From: Moraxella osloensis
Lineage (GTDB): Bacteria; Pseudomonadota; Gammaproteobacteria; Pseudomonadales; Moraxellaceae
Direction of reading: 5' to 3'
DNA: 64,000 nt
NCBI RefSeq assembly: GCF_009867135.1
Contig: NZ_CP047226.1
Coordinates: forward strand, 868,001-932,000
Shown here: piece by piece, positions 27,337 to 36,045 of the stretch
Layout: each line of letters opens with the position of its first letter
Position numbering within the stretch: the stretch's first letter is position 1
The notes under the pieces: generated by a model
What the model was told of the DNA's origin: nothing
Database searches by the model: none
What the model saw: only the letters and a program-made list of their open reading frames with translations
Program-made: the position numbers and the translations under genes

Positions 27337-28182
27337 ATGCAAACACTACCGGAATTACTGCAGCAAGTTCAAACCACAATGACACCCCCGAACACAGACT
27401 TATCTGGTTTTATAGATAACCAAGTGGGTAAGGGTAAAACTATTTTGATTACTGGCGCAAGCTCAGGACTGGGGGCAGGCATGGCGACCCATTTTGCTCG
27501 CATGGGCTATAATCTGGCAATTTGTGCACGCCGCACCGAACGCCTAGAACAACTCAAAGCCAACCTGTTAGCGGATAATCCGACGATTAAAGTCAGTGTA
27601 AAAGCACTCGATGTGACAGATTATACGCAGGTTTTTAAAGTGTTTCATGAATTTGCCCAAGAGTTTGGCAAGCTTGATCGTATCATCATCAATGCAGGTG
27701 TCGGTGAGGGTCGCCGTATTGGCAAGGGTAATTTTGAGATTAATCGCAAAACTGCCGAAATCAATTTTATTTCAGGTCTTGCCCAGTGTGAAGCGGCGAT
27801 GGAAATTTTTCGCGCCCAAAATAGCGGTCATTTGGTGGTTATCTCAAGTATGTCGGCGTTTCGTGGGCTGCCAAAACATATGTCAGTATACGCGGCAAGT
27901 AAATCAGCGATTGCACAGCTTGCTGAAGGGATTCGTGCCGATATGCTGCTATCTGAGTTACCGATTAAAGTGTCAACGATATATCCAGGGTATATACGCA
28001 CTGAGATTAACGAAGGTGCTAAACCGTTACCCTTTGAAGTGAGTGAAGAAATCGGCACCAAAGCATTGGCAATCGCGATTGAAGGCGAGCCTGATGAAGC
28101 GTGTGTCCCTGAACAACCGTGGACACTGATGAGTGACTGGATGAAAAACGCCCCACTGACATGGGTCAATGGTTTGGCATAA
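27337..28182 (+). CDS. Short-chain dehydrogenase/reductase
   Basis: This 281-residue SDR has the cofactor motif TGASSGLGAG (about residues 38-47), NAGVGEG (NAG motif), the catalytic Ser in VISSMSAFRG and YAASK (YxxxK). It resembles hydroxyacyl-CoA dehydrogenases and, in this context, LvaD. It would oxidise the 3-hydroxyacyl-CoA formed by the preceding enzymes. An ARR after the second strand (ICARRTERL) suggests NADP(H) preference by the usual rule. AAGGA lies upstream, and a terminator follows at 28201. Confidence 0.87.
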   Translation: MQTLPELLQQVQTTMTPPNTDLSGFIDNQVGKGKTILITGASSGLGAGMATHFARMGYNLAICARRTERLEQLKANLLADNPTIKVSVKALDVTDYTQVFKVFHEFAQEFGKLDRIIINAGVGEGRRIGKGNFEINRKTAEINFISGLAQCEAAMEIFRAQNSGHLVVISSMSAFRGLPKHMSVYAASKSAIAQLAEGIRADMLLSELPIKVSTIYPGYIRTEINEGAKPLPFEVSEEIGTKALAIAIEGEPDEACVPEQPWTLMSDWMKNAPLTWVNGLA

Positions 28183-28200
28183 CCCAAAAATTTCTAAAAC

Positions 28201-28236
28201 AACCCAAATGAGACTTTGCGCTGATTTGGGTTTTTT
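28201..28236 (+). terminator. Terminator after SDR operon
   Basis: AACCCAAAT (28201-28209) pairs with ATTTGGGTT (28224-28232), followed by a T-run. Confidence 0.8.
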
Positions 28237-28573
28237 ATTGTCTTCACATTGGGTGTCTTGATATAGGGCGTCCTAATATAGAGTATCTTAATATAGCATT
28301 GCCAACCTGTATATTTGCCTTTGGTGACAGATTTGACATTACCCAGTAAGAGGCTGTTATAAAAAATAGCGAGTATGAAGGGCTAACAAGTATGAAGGGC
28401 TAAATCGTATCAGTCATCATTAACCCTATTGCCATCCTTGTTTATGTTGTGTATTTAACGCCTATAGCGATATTTGCAGTAGGCTAGACAAGGGTCGTAG
28501 TGATAAAATCATCCCCTCTTTTATGATTTTTTATTTATTGTTACGAAAACTCAGTGGTACAGGCAACCAAACG
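28237..28573. other. Intergenic gap with short direct repeats
   Basis: No gene is supported here. A 15-bp direct repeat AGTATGAAGGGCTAA occurs at 28372-28386 and 28389-28403, and TAATATAG recurs near 28275-28300. The spacer separates two related SDR genes. Confidence 0.5.
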
Positions 28574-29083
28574 ATGAAAAAACTTGAAAACGCGCTACAA
28601 AAAATTGATAAATACGGTCAGTTTGTGATGAAAAAACTGGTCAATCGCCGCACCGCTGAAGTCAATTTTATCGCAGCGATTGCCCAGTGTGAGGCGGCGA
28701 TGAAGATTTTTCGCCAGCAAAACAGCGGTCAGTTGGTGGTCATCTCAAGTATGTCAGCGGTTCGCGGCTTGCCCCGTCATCTTACCACCTATGCCGCTGC
28801 CAAAGCAGGACTGGCAAATTTAGCCGAAGGCATTCGCGCTGATATGATGCAGGAAAAACGTCCCATTACTGTCACCACGATTTACCCCGGTTATATCCGT
28901 ACTGAGCTCAATATCGGTGCCAAATATTTGCCGTTTGAAAGTACAGAAGAAGAGGGCGTCGAAGCGATTGTCGAAGCGATTGAAGCCAAAGTGAATGAAG
29001 CCTTTGTCCCAGCATGGCCTTGGCTGCCGATTGGAATTGGTATGAAAATATTACCGCTCAGGGTGATGACCAAATTTTTATAA
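28574..29083 (+). pseudogene. SDR paralogue with in-frame loss of the nucleotide-binding half
   Basis: From ATG 28574 the frame encodes 169 residues. It starts with a linker-like helix (MKKLENALQKIDKYGQFVMK) comparable with the N-terminus of the preceding SDR, then jumps straight to NRRTAEVNFIAAIAQCEAAM, which aligns with residue 135 onward of that protein. About 100 residues holding the TGxxxGxG cofactor motif and NAG motif are missing. The catalytic Ser (SSMSAVRG) and YAAAK remain. It cannot bind NAD(P) as a normal SDR and is most likely a decaying tandem duplicate. The frame can be extended upstream to 28523. Confidence 0.75.
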
Positions 29084-29212
29084 GCGCATTTTTAAAAAAT
29101 TTTAAAGTCTCGGCATAATCAAAAACGCCTTATTAAAAACGCATTGGCAGCTGATGGCTTGTCAAAGCGTTTTTGATATCGTTACCAGTCAACGTGCTAC
29201 CTAATTGACTGG

Positions 29213-30946
29213 CTATTTTACCAATGGCATAAGTGCGCCATAGCCTGCCGCTTGCATGTCTGCCAAAGCGATAAATTGTAGCGCATCGCCATTGATGCAG
29301 TAGCGTAATCCGCCTTTATCCTTGGGGCCATCATCAAACACATGCCCTAAATGTGAGTTGGCGACCCGCGAGCGCACTTCCGTTCGTGTCATGTTAAAAC
29401 TGCTATCGGTTGAGGTGGTAATGACGTTTGCGCTAATGGGTTTGGTAAAACTCGGCCAGCCACACCCCGAATCATATTTATCCGTGGATAAAAACAACGG
29501 CTCGCCACTGACGATATCCACATATAAACCTTTAGCAAACAAATGGTCGTATTGATGGCTAAAGGCGCGCTCTGTAGCTGCGTTTTGGGTGACGTCATAC
29601 TGCGCTTGGGTCAACCGACTTTTTACATTTTTATCGTAGTTTTGATAGCGGGTAGGATTGAGCGCCTCGGTGACCGTCGTGGCAGGCGCTAAGGCTTTGA
29701 TAACGGGGATTTTTTGATTGGCAAGGCTAATATCAATATGGCAGTAGCCATTGGGATTTTTGCTTAGATAATCTTGGTGATAATTTTCTGCGTCATAAAA
29801 ATTCGCCAAGGGTTTATTTTCTACCACAATTTTTTGCGGATATTTTTTTGCCAAATCGGCAAGGGTTTTATCAATGATTGGCTTATCATTGGCATCGGTA
29901 TAATAAATGCCGGTACGATATTGCGCCCCGCGATCATTGCCTTGTTTGTTGAGACTGGTCGGGTCAATCACTCGCACGTAGTATGCCAAGAGGGTCGCAA
30001 GATTGGTTTTATCGATATCATAGATAACTTTGACGGTTTCTGCGTGCCCTGAGCCTGCTATCACCTGCTCATAGCTCGGGTTCGCGCTATTGCCATTGGC
30101 ATAACCTGATATCGCATCGACCACGCCATCCACGCGCTCCATATAGGCCTCTAGCCCCCAAAAACAGCCACCCGCCAGATAGATAGTATGCGTGCGAATC
30201 GGGGTTTTACCATCTGCTTGATAATACACACCGTTATGGTTAATCGGAGCTAAGGCTTTGATGCTAGCGGCTTGCTTGCTAGCTTGGTTATTAGCCTGCT
30301 CATCAACTTGGGCAGTCTGACTAGGCGGATTTTTTGCTTGATTCAGGGCTTTGAGTTCTGCAAAGTCGTTGCTAGCATTGTCTGACAAGGCTTGTATTTG
30401 TGTTGGGGTAAGATTGCCTTTGACCAGTTTTAATAAATTGCCTTGTTTATCCAAAATCGCAAAACTGGGATAGACTTGCACGCCAAATTGTTTAATCAGC
30501 TTGCCATTGTTATCCATAAGCACTGGTAGGTTAGCATAGTCTTTGGCAAGCACTGTGTACCAAGTTTGAAAATCTTGCGGGGATTTTTCACTCAAATGAC
30601 CTGGACTGACCACGCTGACGACATTCATATTGGGATACTGGTTTGCCCATGCGTCGCTTTCTTGGAGCGTTGCCAAACACAGCGGGCACCAGCTTGCCCA
30701 AAATTTCACCACAGTTGGTTTGTTGGGGTCAATCACATGACGACCCATTTTGCCTAATTTGGGATTGATTTGGCTCAAACCTTGTAAGGTCGCTAACGTA
30801 TCAGTCGGCAATACATCCGCTTTGCTAGCATCACGCGCATAGCTAGCGTTTTCTTTGGCATTCATTTTTTGACAACCCAGCAACAGCAGGCTGCTGATTA
30901 ATAGAGTAGCGGTTAAATTCTTAGCACTTTGAGGAAAATTGACCAT
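29213..30946 (-). CDS. msrAB: PilB-type thioredoxin-MsrA-MsrB lipoprotein (peptide methionine sulfoxide reductase)
   Basis: This three-domain protein has 577 residues. The N-terminus is a lipoprotein signal with lipobox LLGC (Cys25). A TlpA/thioredoxin-like domain follows with WCPLC (Cys87, Cys90), then MsrA with GGCFWG (Cys261) and MsrB with SGCGWPSF (Cys495) and GGLRYCIN (Cys550). It reduces both S- and R-methionine sulfoxide in exported proteins, with the first domain relaying electrons, as in Neisseria PilB. I set the start at ATG 30946 because it gives the lipoprotein signal; an upstream start would bury it. It is divergent from a redox sensor pair. Confidence 0.92.
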   Translation of the reverse strand: MVNFPQSAKNLTATLLISSLLLLGCQKMNAKENASYARDASKADVLPTDTLATLQGLSQINPKLGKMGRHVIDPNKPTVVKFWASWCPLCLATLQESDAWANQYPNMNVVSVVSPGHLSEKSPQDFQTWYTVLAKDYANLPVLMDNNGKLIKQFGVQVYPSFAILDKQGNLLKLVKGNLTPTQIQALSDNASNDFAELKALNQAKNPPSQTAQVDEQANNQASKQAASIKALAPINHNGVYYQADGKTPIRTHTIYLAGGCFWGLEAYMERVDGVVDAISGYANGNSANPSYEQVIAGSGHAETVKVIYDIDKTNLATLLAYYVRVIDPTSLNKQGNDRGAQYRTGIYYTDANDKPIIDKTLADLAKKYPQKIVVENKPLANFYDAENYHQDYLSKNPNGYCHIDISLANQKIPVIKALAPATTVTEALNPTRYQNYDKNVKSRLTQAQYDVTQNAATERAFSHQYDHLFAKGLYVDIVSGEPLFLSTDKYDSGCGWPSFTKPISANVITTSTDSSFNMTRTEVRSRVANSHLGHVFDDGPKDKGGLRYCINGDALQFIALADMQAAGYGALMPLVK

Positions 30947-31272
30947 AATACATTTCTCATCTATTTGTAAAGCGTCAAAGATAGCTGTGGGTTGGCAGTT
31001 AAATAAATTTTTGATTACAAACATAAAGTGAGCCTTTATCTGATTGTAACTGAATCAGCAAATAAGCACACTTTAAAGTTTTAAAAATTAACATTAAAAA
31101 AATTATGCCATCATCCATAGGGTTTAAGGAGAGAACTTTTGGTGCATTAGTGGTTATCCTAGTATTGACTAGCCATTGATTTACTTTTGACACGTTAATT
31201 CGCTCAAAGTTCGCTCAAAGTGCGGCTGCTTCATGCTAAAATCTTGTTTTATGGTTCGTCAAAAGTTTGCCC
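30947..31272. promoter_or_regulatory. Divergent control region between msrAB and regBA
   Basis: The 326-bp gap holds an inverted repeat CTGATT (31040-31045) / AATCAG (31053-31058), an 11-bp tandem repeat TTCGCTCAAAG (31199-31209, 31210-31220) and, just after it, an extended -10-like TGCTAAAAT (31234-31242) that would start transcription about 25 nt before regB. The repeats could be a regulator site. Assignment is tentative. Confidence 0.4.
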
Positions 31273-32580
31273 ATGCATCAAGCCATCAACAACGTTGCAA
31301 AAGCCCCCATGATTGCTCGCTATACTTGGTTAGCTATTATGGTCGCCGCCATGATTTGTGCCGACCAATGGGGCGTTGCCAAACAGCAAATCAATCATCT
31401 GCTCACAATTACCATTATTTATGGGGTCAGCGTTGAGCTGACTAGACGCCTAATGGCTATTCGACACTTTAACCCCCAACACTCTTGGCTCATGTTGGCG
31501 GGGTTTATCGGGGATTTGCTGGCATGGTCAGCCTTTATTTATTATTCAGGTGGGGCAACCAATCCGTTGATTACCTTATTTTTGACGGTGATTGCCGTGG
31601 CATCTATAGTGATGCGGACGGTGCACATCATCGGCTTGTCGGTGCTGTCAGTTGGGCTGTATACGCTGTTATGGTATTGTTATGTGCCGCTGACCCTTAG
31701 CCACCATGATCATGCGGTGGGTCAAAAACTCCATTTACTGGGTATGTTTGGGGTGTTTATTTTTGCGGCAATCATGTTAACCGCCTTAACGGTTTATTTT
31801 AAACAAGCGATGAGCCGTAGTTATCAGGCGCTTGAGCAAGCGCAGCAAGCCATTCACCAACAACGTCGGTTGCTTGCTATCAGTAGTCTTGCTGCCAATA
31901 TCGCCCATGAGATGAGCACGCCGATTGCGTCGATGCAATTACTGAGCGATGACATTGCCCAGCAATTAGATGAAGACGATGAGTTATTGGATGACATTAA
32001 ACTGTTACAATCACAAATCGACGTCTGCCGACAATCGCTGCACAAGCTCAAATCACATATCCAATCCAATGCGCTGCCGCCAGCGCAATCAGAGCCATTG
32101 GCATGGGTAACGTCATCAAATTTACAAACGCTACTGCCCAAAATCATCAATGATTGGCAATTTATCAACCCTCATGTTGAAGTAGCACTCAATGTACCAC
32201 CACAACCGATCGCTGTGCCCTTGAGTGAAGAACAGCTGTATTCTATTATGATGAATATGCTCAATAATGCCATGCAGGCACAAGCCACAAAGCTTGCTAT
32301 TAGCCTACAGCTTGCTCAAAACGTGATGATTATTATTGAAGACAACGGACAGGGTATCGACAGTAGCATGGTACAGCGTATCCAACACCAAACCGCCATC
32401 GAATCTGATCATGGCTTAGGACTTGGCTTGACGATTGCCAAAACGGTTATAGAATATGTTGGCGGACACCTTGAGCTGACCAATAAGCAAAATTCACCCG
32501 TGAAAAAAAGGTTAGATGATTCAGGTACGTGCGTAAAGATAACGTTACCAGTAATCGATGCGCCCGCCAGTTTGTTGTAG
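31273..32580 (+). CDS. regB: RegB/PrrB-type redox-sensing histidine kinase
   Basis: The 435-residue protein has about six membrane segments in the first 180 residues. One holds YYSGGATNPLITLF, the quinone-sensing GGxxNPxxxxF region of RegB. The H-box is SSLAANIAHEMSTPIASM (His212), and a cysteine in IDVCRQSLHKL (Cys252) lies 40 residues further on, the same spacing as His225 and redox Cys265 in Rhodobacter RegB. The kinase ATP site has IIIEDNGQGID and HGLGLGLTIAKTVIE. Start is ATG 31273; a TTG two codons earlier is possible. The cognate regulator follows 9 bp downstream. Confidence 0.87.
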   Translation: MHQAINNVAKAPMIARYTWLAIMVAAMICADQWGVAKQQINHLLTITIIYGVSVELTRRLMAIRHFNPQHSWLMLAGFIGDLLAWSAFIYYSGGATNPLITLFLTVIAVASIVMRTVHIIGLSVLSVGLYTLLWYCYVPLTLSHHDHAVGQKLHLLGMFGVFIFAAIMLTALTVYFKQAMSRSYQALEQAQQAIHQQRRLLAISSLAANIAHEMSTPIASMQLLSDDIAQQLDEDDELLDDIKLLQSQIDVCRQSLHKLKSHIQSNALPPAQSEPLAWVTSSNLQTLLPKIINDWQFINPHVEVALNVPPQPIAVPLSEEQLYSIMMNMLNNAMQAQATKLAISLQLAQNVMIIIEDNGQGIDSSMVQRIQHQTAIESDHGLGLGLTIAKTVIEYVGGHLELTNKQNSPVKKRLDDSGTCVKITLPVIDAPASLL

Positions 32581-32589
32581 GAGACTAGA

Positions 32590-33150
32590 TTGCAACACCC
32601 ATCCCTGTTAACAGAGACATGGCTTATCATTGATGATGATGAGGTGTTTTGCCGTATCTTAAAAAAGTCATTGGAAAAACAGGGCAATCAGGTATCGACG
32701 GCCAGCAATGCCGATAGCGCGCTACAACTGGCAAAGAAGCAGTTACCCAAGTTTATTATACTGGATCTCAACATCGGTGATGACAACGGCATTCATCTGA
32801 TTAAGCCTTTGCTCGCTATTATCCCCAACGCCAAAATTTTAATGCTTACTGGCTATGCCAGCATTGCGACCGCCGTCAGTGCGGTCAAAATGGGCGCGTA
32901 TCATTATTTGCCTAAGCCTTGTAGTCTGGACGAAATCTATAAAGTATTAGACATCGTAGCAACCCCTACAAAGTCACTAAGTAGTGCCACAGATGAACGT
33001 TTGTCACTTGAACATCACGAATGGGAATACATCCGCCAAGTATTAGATGAATGCCAAGGCAATATCAGTGAAGCCGCGAGGGTACTAAAAATGCATCGGC
33101 GCACACTACAGCGTAAACTACAAAAAAAACGTAAAGTGGATGCACCATAA
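32590..33150 (+). CDS. regA: RegA/PrrA-type response regulator
   Basis: This is a 186-residue receiver plus Fis-type helix-turn-helix. The receiver shows IIDDDEVF (acidic pocket), FIILDLNIGDDNG (phospho-Asp), MLTGYAS and LPKPC (Lys). The C-terminal HTH is GNISEAARVLKMHRRTLQRK, characteristic of the RegA/ActR family. It lacks an AAA+ domain. The start is TTG with GGAG 6 nt upstream. It is co-transcribed with regB and expected to tune respiratory and redox genes. Confidence 0.88.
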   Translation: MQHPSLLTETWLIIDDDEVFCRILKKSLEKQGNQVSTASNADSALQLAKKQLPKFIILDLNIGDDNGIHLIKPLLAIIPNAKILMLTGYASIATAVSAVKMGAYHYLPKPCSLDEIYKVLDIVATPTKSLSSATDERLSLEHHEWEYIRQVLDECQGNISEAARVLKMHRRTLQRKLQKKRKVDAP

Positions 33151-33223
33151 CCTTTTTTAACGCACACAGCAGCCCACAAGTTATCGGCCGAGTCAGCCAA
33201 AGAGTTGGGTGAGCACAAAACAC

Positions 33224-33257
33224 AAAAAAAGCGCTTATAATAAATAAGCGCTTTTTT
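33224..33257. terminator. Bidirectional terminator between regA and cspA
   Basis: AAAGCGCTTAT / ATAAGCGCTTT with a short loop, flanked by an A-run and a T-run, lies between convergent genes. Confidence 0.8.
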
Positions 33258-33359
33258 GATATCTATTTTTTGCTATCTAGGCAAATGGCTAATCAATGAA
33301 TGACGCGTTATTCACGCCACGCGTTATCAAACCATTTACGATAGTAGGCTTAGCTAACC

Positions 33360-33572
33360 TTAGATAGCAACGATGTTGCTAGCTTGGTCGCCTTTTTGAC
33401 CTTGGGTCACAACGAAAGATACGCGTTGACCTTCCGCTAAGGTTTTGAAACCTGAGCTTGCGATTTGGCTATAATGTGCGAAAACGTCTTTGCCGCCATT
33501 GTCTTGTTCAATAAAGCCAAAGCCTTTTGATTCGTTAAACCATTTTACGGTGCCGTTTACAGTATTTGACAT
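33360..33572 (-). CDS. Cold-shock protein, CspA family
   Basis: The 70-residue protein is a complete cold-shock domain: [17 protein letters not shown] holds RNP1 (KGFGFIE) and DVFAHYSQI holds RNP2 (VFAHY). It is a single-stranded nucleic-acid binding RNA chaperone. The ATG at 33572 has AAGGA 7-8 nt upstream; longer in-frame readings are not supported. A promoter about 210 bp upstream implies a long structured leader, as in cspA of other bacteria. Whether it is cold-induced is not known. Confidence 0.95.
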   Translation of the reverse strand: MSNTVNGTVKWFNESKGFGFIEQDNGGKDVFAHYSQIASSGFKTLAEGQRVSFVVTQGQKGDQASNIVAI

Positions 33573-33813
33573 AGGATTGTCCTTGATTAGATAGATTTTA
33601 AAAGTGGTCATCTGACCCTAAAGCTGGAACTAAGCCACAACACGATTCTATTCAGTATGAAAGAATTGCGGCAGTTTTGATACACGATTGACTTAAAATC
33701 TAGGACACAAGCGTAATGGAAACGAACTTAGAATAGACTTAATGTAATGCGATTGAAACTTCTGACTGCTTTCTAGCTGTTGTCCAGTATATAGTAATAC
33801 CGGCAGATAGCAA
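33573..33813 (-). promoter_or_regulatory. Promoter and long 5' leader of the csp gene
   Basis: On the minus strand TTGCTA (33813-33808) and TATACT (33791-33786) are separated by 16 bp. Transcription from there would give a leader of about 205 nt before the ATG, much longer than needed for translation and typical of cold-shock mRNAs that refold with temperature. Confidence 0.55.
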
Positions 33814-33894
33814 GGAATATCACAATAGTTTTGTAAGTGAACTGTATTAAACCCAACTTTTATACCTTTATTTCATTTAAAGGTTGGTTTTCAT

Positions 33895-34614
33895 TTAAGC
33901 TGAAGGCTGATTCTCTAAACCCCTTAAAAAATGGGCAAACCCTTCGTCAGCGCGGGCGTCAAGGCGACTGCTAGTCACCACGCGTACCAAATTACTCCAA
34001 ATAATGGGTAAATTGGCTTGCTCAAATTTTTTCACCAAACCCATATCTTCATGGCAAGTTAATTCATCAAAACCACCCACCGCCAGATAATCTTGACTGG
34101 CAAAGCTCAAATTCGCCCCATGAATATGGCGATGATTCATACAATCTTGATAATGGGCGAGGTATTGCTGTTTGGTGCTCTCTGACAACGCATCCCAACA
34201 ATCGACGCTCACTACGCCACATATCATAGCTGTGGGCATAGTTGTGGGTTCGGCTTTTAGGTGTTTGATTTGTGCAACTAACCAATCAGCTTCCACTATA
34301 CTATCGGCATCGGTGCAAGCAATCCAATCAGCCCCTTGTTCTATTAAGTAGCGCACGCCCAAATCCCTGACTTTACCCACACAGCGAAACTCACAGCGCA
34401 TCCAGTCTACGTGGGCGTTTTGTACTTTTGATAAGGTATCATCATCACAGCTATCTAGCACGACCACCATTTGTACCGCTATGTCGCTTGATAGCTGTGC
34501 AATCGCCTGTTTAATCGCATCCAAACACGCGCTGATGCTATCGGCTTCATTATGGGCAGGGATGACTATGCCGATTTTTTTGAGTTGCCGGTGTGGGGCT
34601 GGAGTATTTGGCAT
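33895..34614 (-). CDS. Glycosyltransferase family 2
   Basis: This 239-residue GT-A protein has the fold's opening strand KKIGIVIPAHNEADSI, VVVLDSCDDDT and the metal-binding CTDADSIVEADW (DxD-type). The family uses nucleotide sugars. It has no membrane segments, unlike NodC or cellulose synthases. The start ATG 34614 is 14 bp after the methyltransferase stop, with GAGAA upstream. It is the last gene of the ots-linked operon. The acceptor is unknown; a small soluble or lipid-linked amino sugar is a guess from the neighbours. Confidence 0.82.
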   Translation of the reverse strand: MPNTPAPHRQLKKIGIVIPAHNEADSISACLDAIKQAIAQLSSDIAVQMVVVLDSCDDDTLSKVQNAHVDWMRCEFRCVGKVRDLGVRYLIEQGADWIACTDADSIVEADWLVAQIKHLKAEPTTMPTAMICGVVSVDCWDALSESTKQQYLAHYQDCMNHRHIHGANLSFASQDYLAVGGFDELTCHEDMGLVKKFEQANLPIIWSNLVRVVTSSRLDARADEGFAHFLRGLENQPSA

Positions 34615-34628
34615 GATGTTTTTCTCAG

Positions 34629-35231
34629 TTATTCCACTAGATTTTCTTGCTTGGCAAGGCTTTGGTGATTGGCTTGCCAAATGGTCAACAAAAAATCTTG
34701 GTCAATCACATGACTTTGCTGAGGGTAGTGCAGCTGTTGTTGCAAACTGTCGTGGACTGTTTCGCCTGTCAGTTGAAACCCGTCAATCGGATAGCGCCAA
34801 TGACAAGCTAAAATCACACCATTGTCGGTTAATGCGCTGTTTAGCCAAGCGATGACTTCGGTCAGTGCGTCAGGCGCCAAGTAGTATAAAATCTCACTGA
34901 CCACAATCAAATCAAATCGCTCACTGGGCAAATCCTGCGGTATCAAGCCTTGCATAACTTGCACATGCGCCTGGTTGTGCAGACGCTCACTGGCAAGTTC
35001 GACTGCCTCAAGCTGCCCATCCACACACCGTAAATAATCGCAGCGCTGGGCTAACTGCTCACTAAATACACCATTGCTACAGCCCAGTTCAATCGCCTTG
35101 GCAAAATGTGGGTAGGGCAACAATGACAAGCAAATCGCGCGTTTTCGCACTTCATACCAGCGTTTTTCATATTGCCAAGGATCGCTACTATCGGCATAAA
35201 TTTGGGCAAAATACGCTGACACATCAGTCAT
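34629..35231 (-). CDS. NodS-like SAM-dependent methyltransferase
   Basis: The 200-residue class I methyltransferase has the SAM motif AIELGCSNGVFSEQLA (about residues 46-61), the acidic motif VDGQLEAVELA and FDLIVVSEILYYL. The N-terminal DPWQYEKRWYEVRKR is the pattern seen in NodS, the N-methyltransferase of Nod-factor synthesis. Its start overlaps the deacetylase stop by 8 bp, so it is translationally coupled. This order fits methylation of the amine freed by the deacetylase. The substrate is inferred. Confidence 0.83.
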   Translation of the reverse strand: MTDVSAYFAQIYADSSDPWQYEKRWYEVRKRAICLSLLPYPHFAKAIELGCSNGVFSEQLAQRCDYLRCVDGQLEAVELASERLHNQAHVQVMQGLIPQDLPSERFDLIVVSEILYYLAPDALTEVIAWLNSALTDNGVILACHWRYPIDGFQLTGETVHDSLQQQLHYPQQSHVIDQDFLLTIWQANHQSLAKQENLVE

Positions 35232-36045
35232 GAAGATATACCTCAAATGGTTGGCTAAGTCTGGTTAACGTGGTATCTGACAAAATAGGCGCTGTTCCCG
35301 TTGTTGGGTCAGCATAGATTTGGCTGCTAAAACAGCGCATGGCATAAATTTTTCGCTGCATCTGCAATTCGCTTAAATCAAATCGCCATGCCTTGTGCCA
35401 AGGAATACGGCTATCGCCAGGCTTTGCCCAATGCCATGCCCAAATCAGCGCTTGATAGCAGGTCAAATTTAGGCGGCTTTTAAACTCATGGGCAAAACGC
35501 TGTACCACTTGCCCAGTGCCTTCATGGTCGGGATGACCATCGTACGCAAATGGGGTGATTAAAATATCAGCGGGCTGAATCAGCGATGTTAACTTATCAA
35601 AAAAATCCGCTTGCCGCCCAAAAACTTCGCCATCAGGAAAATTCAAATTAGTCATCGACACATTGGGCAAATCCAAACTGCTATCCAGCGTTTCAAGCGC
35701 AAGTTGGCTTTCAAGTGCTCGGATTTTTGCCAGTTTGTCGGTCGGATACAGCGCTGAGTTAGGGTGGCTTTTCTCGCCTTGGGTGACGCTAACAATCAAT
35801 ACCTGATTGCCTTGAGCCACTAACGCTTGCAGTAGCCCACCACAGCCCAAAATCTCATCATCTGGGTGCGGCGCAAAAATACACACGCGCCGATGTTTGG
35901 GAAAATGGGTCGATATATCCAGTCTGGTGAGACTGTCTAACCCTTGCCACGCTTGCCAGTCTTGTGCAGAGGTGCCGTCGCCTGCAATTAAACGGTCACC
36001 CACAATTGGATGCAGTGGGGCGTATTGGGAATCTACAGTTGCCAT
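35224..36045 (-). CDS. PIG-L (LmbE) family deacetylase
   Basis: This 273-residue protein has the zinc-binding signature IFAPHPDDEILGCGG (HPDDE, about residues 56-70) and the third ligand motif DGHPDHEGTG near residue 170. Family members remove N-acetyl groups from GlcNAc-containing substrates (PIG-L, MshB, BshB). It overlaps the upstream acyl-CoA dehydrogenase-like gene by 13 bp and the downstream methyltransferase gene by 8 bp, forming a tightly coupled unit. No signal peptide, so it acts in the cytoplasm. No mycothiol or bacillithiol ligase is nearby. Confidence 0.86.
   Translation of the reverse strand: MATVDSQYAPLHPIVGDRLIAGDGTSAQDWQAWQGLDSLTRLDISTHFPKHRRVCIFAPHPDDEILGCGGLLQALVAQGNQVLIVSVTQGEKSHPNSALYPTDKLAKIRALESQLALETLDSSLDLPNVSMTNLNFPDGEVFGRQADFFDKLTSLIQPADILITPFAYDGHPDHEGTGQVVQRFAHEFKSRLNLTCYQALIWAWHWAKPGDSRIPWHKAWRFDLSELQMQRKIYAMRCFSSQIYADPTTGTAPILSDTTLTRLSQPFEVYLHD

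Noticed and set aside
35224-36045. Mycothiol or bacillithiol deacetylase
   Set aside because: No ligase or other thiol-pathway genes nearby; those thiols are not known in this group.
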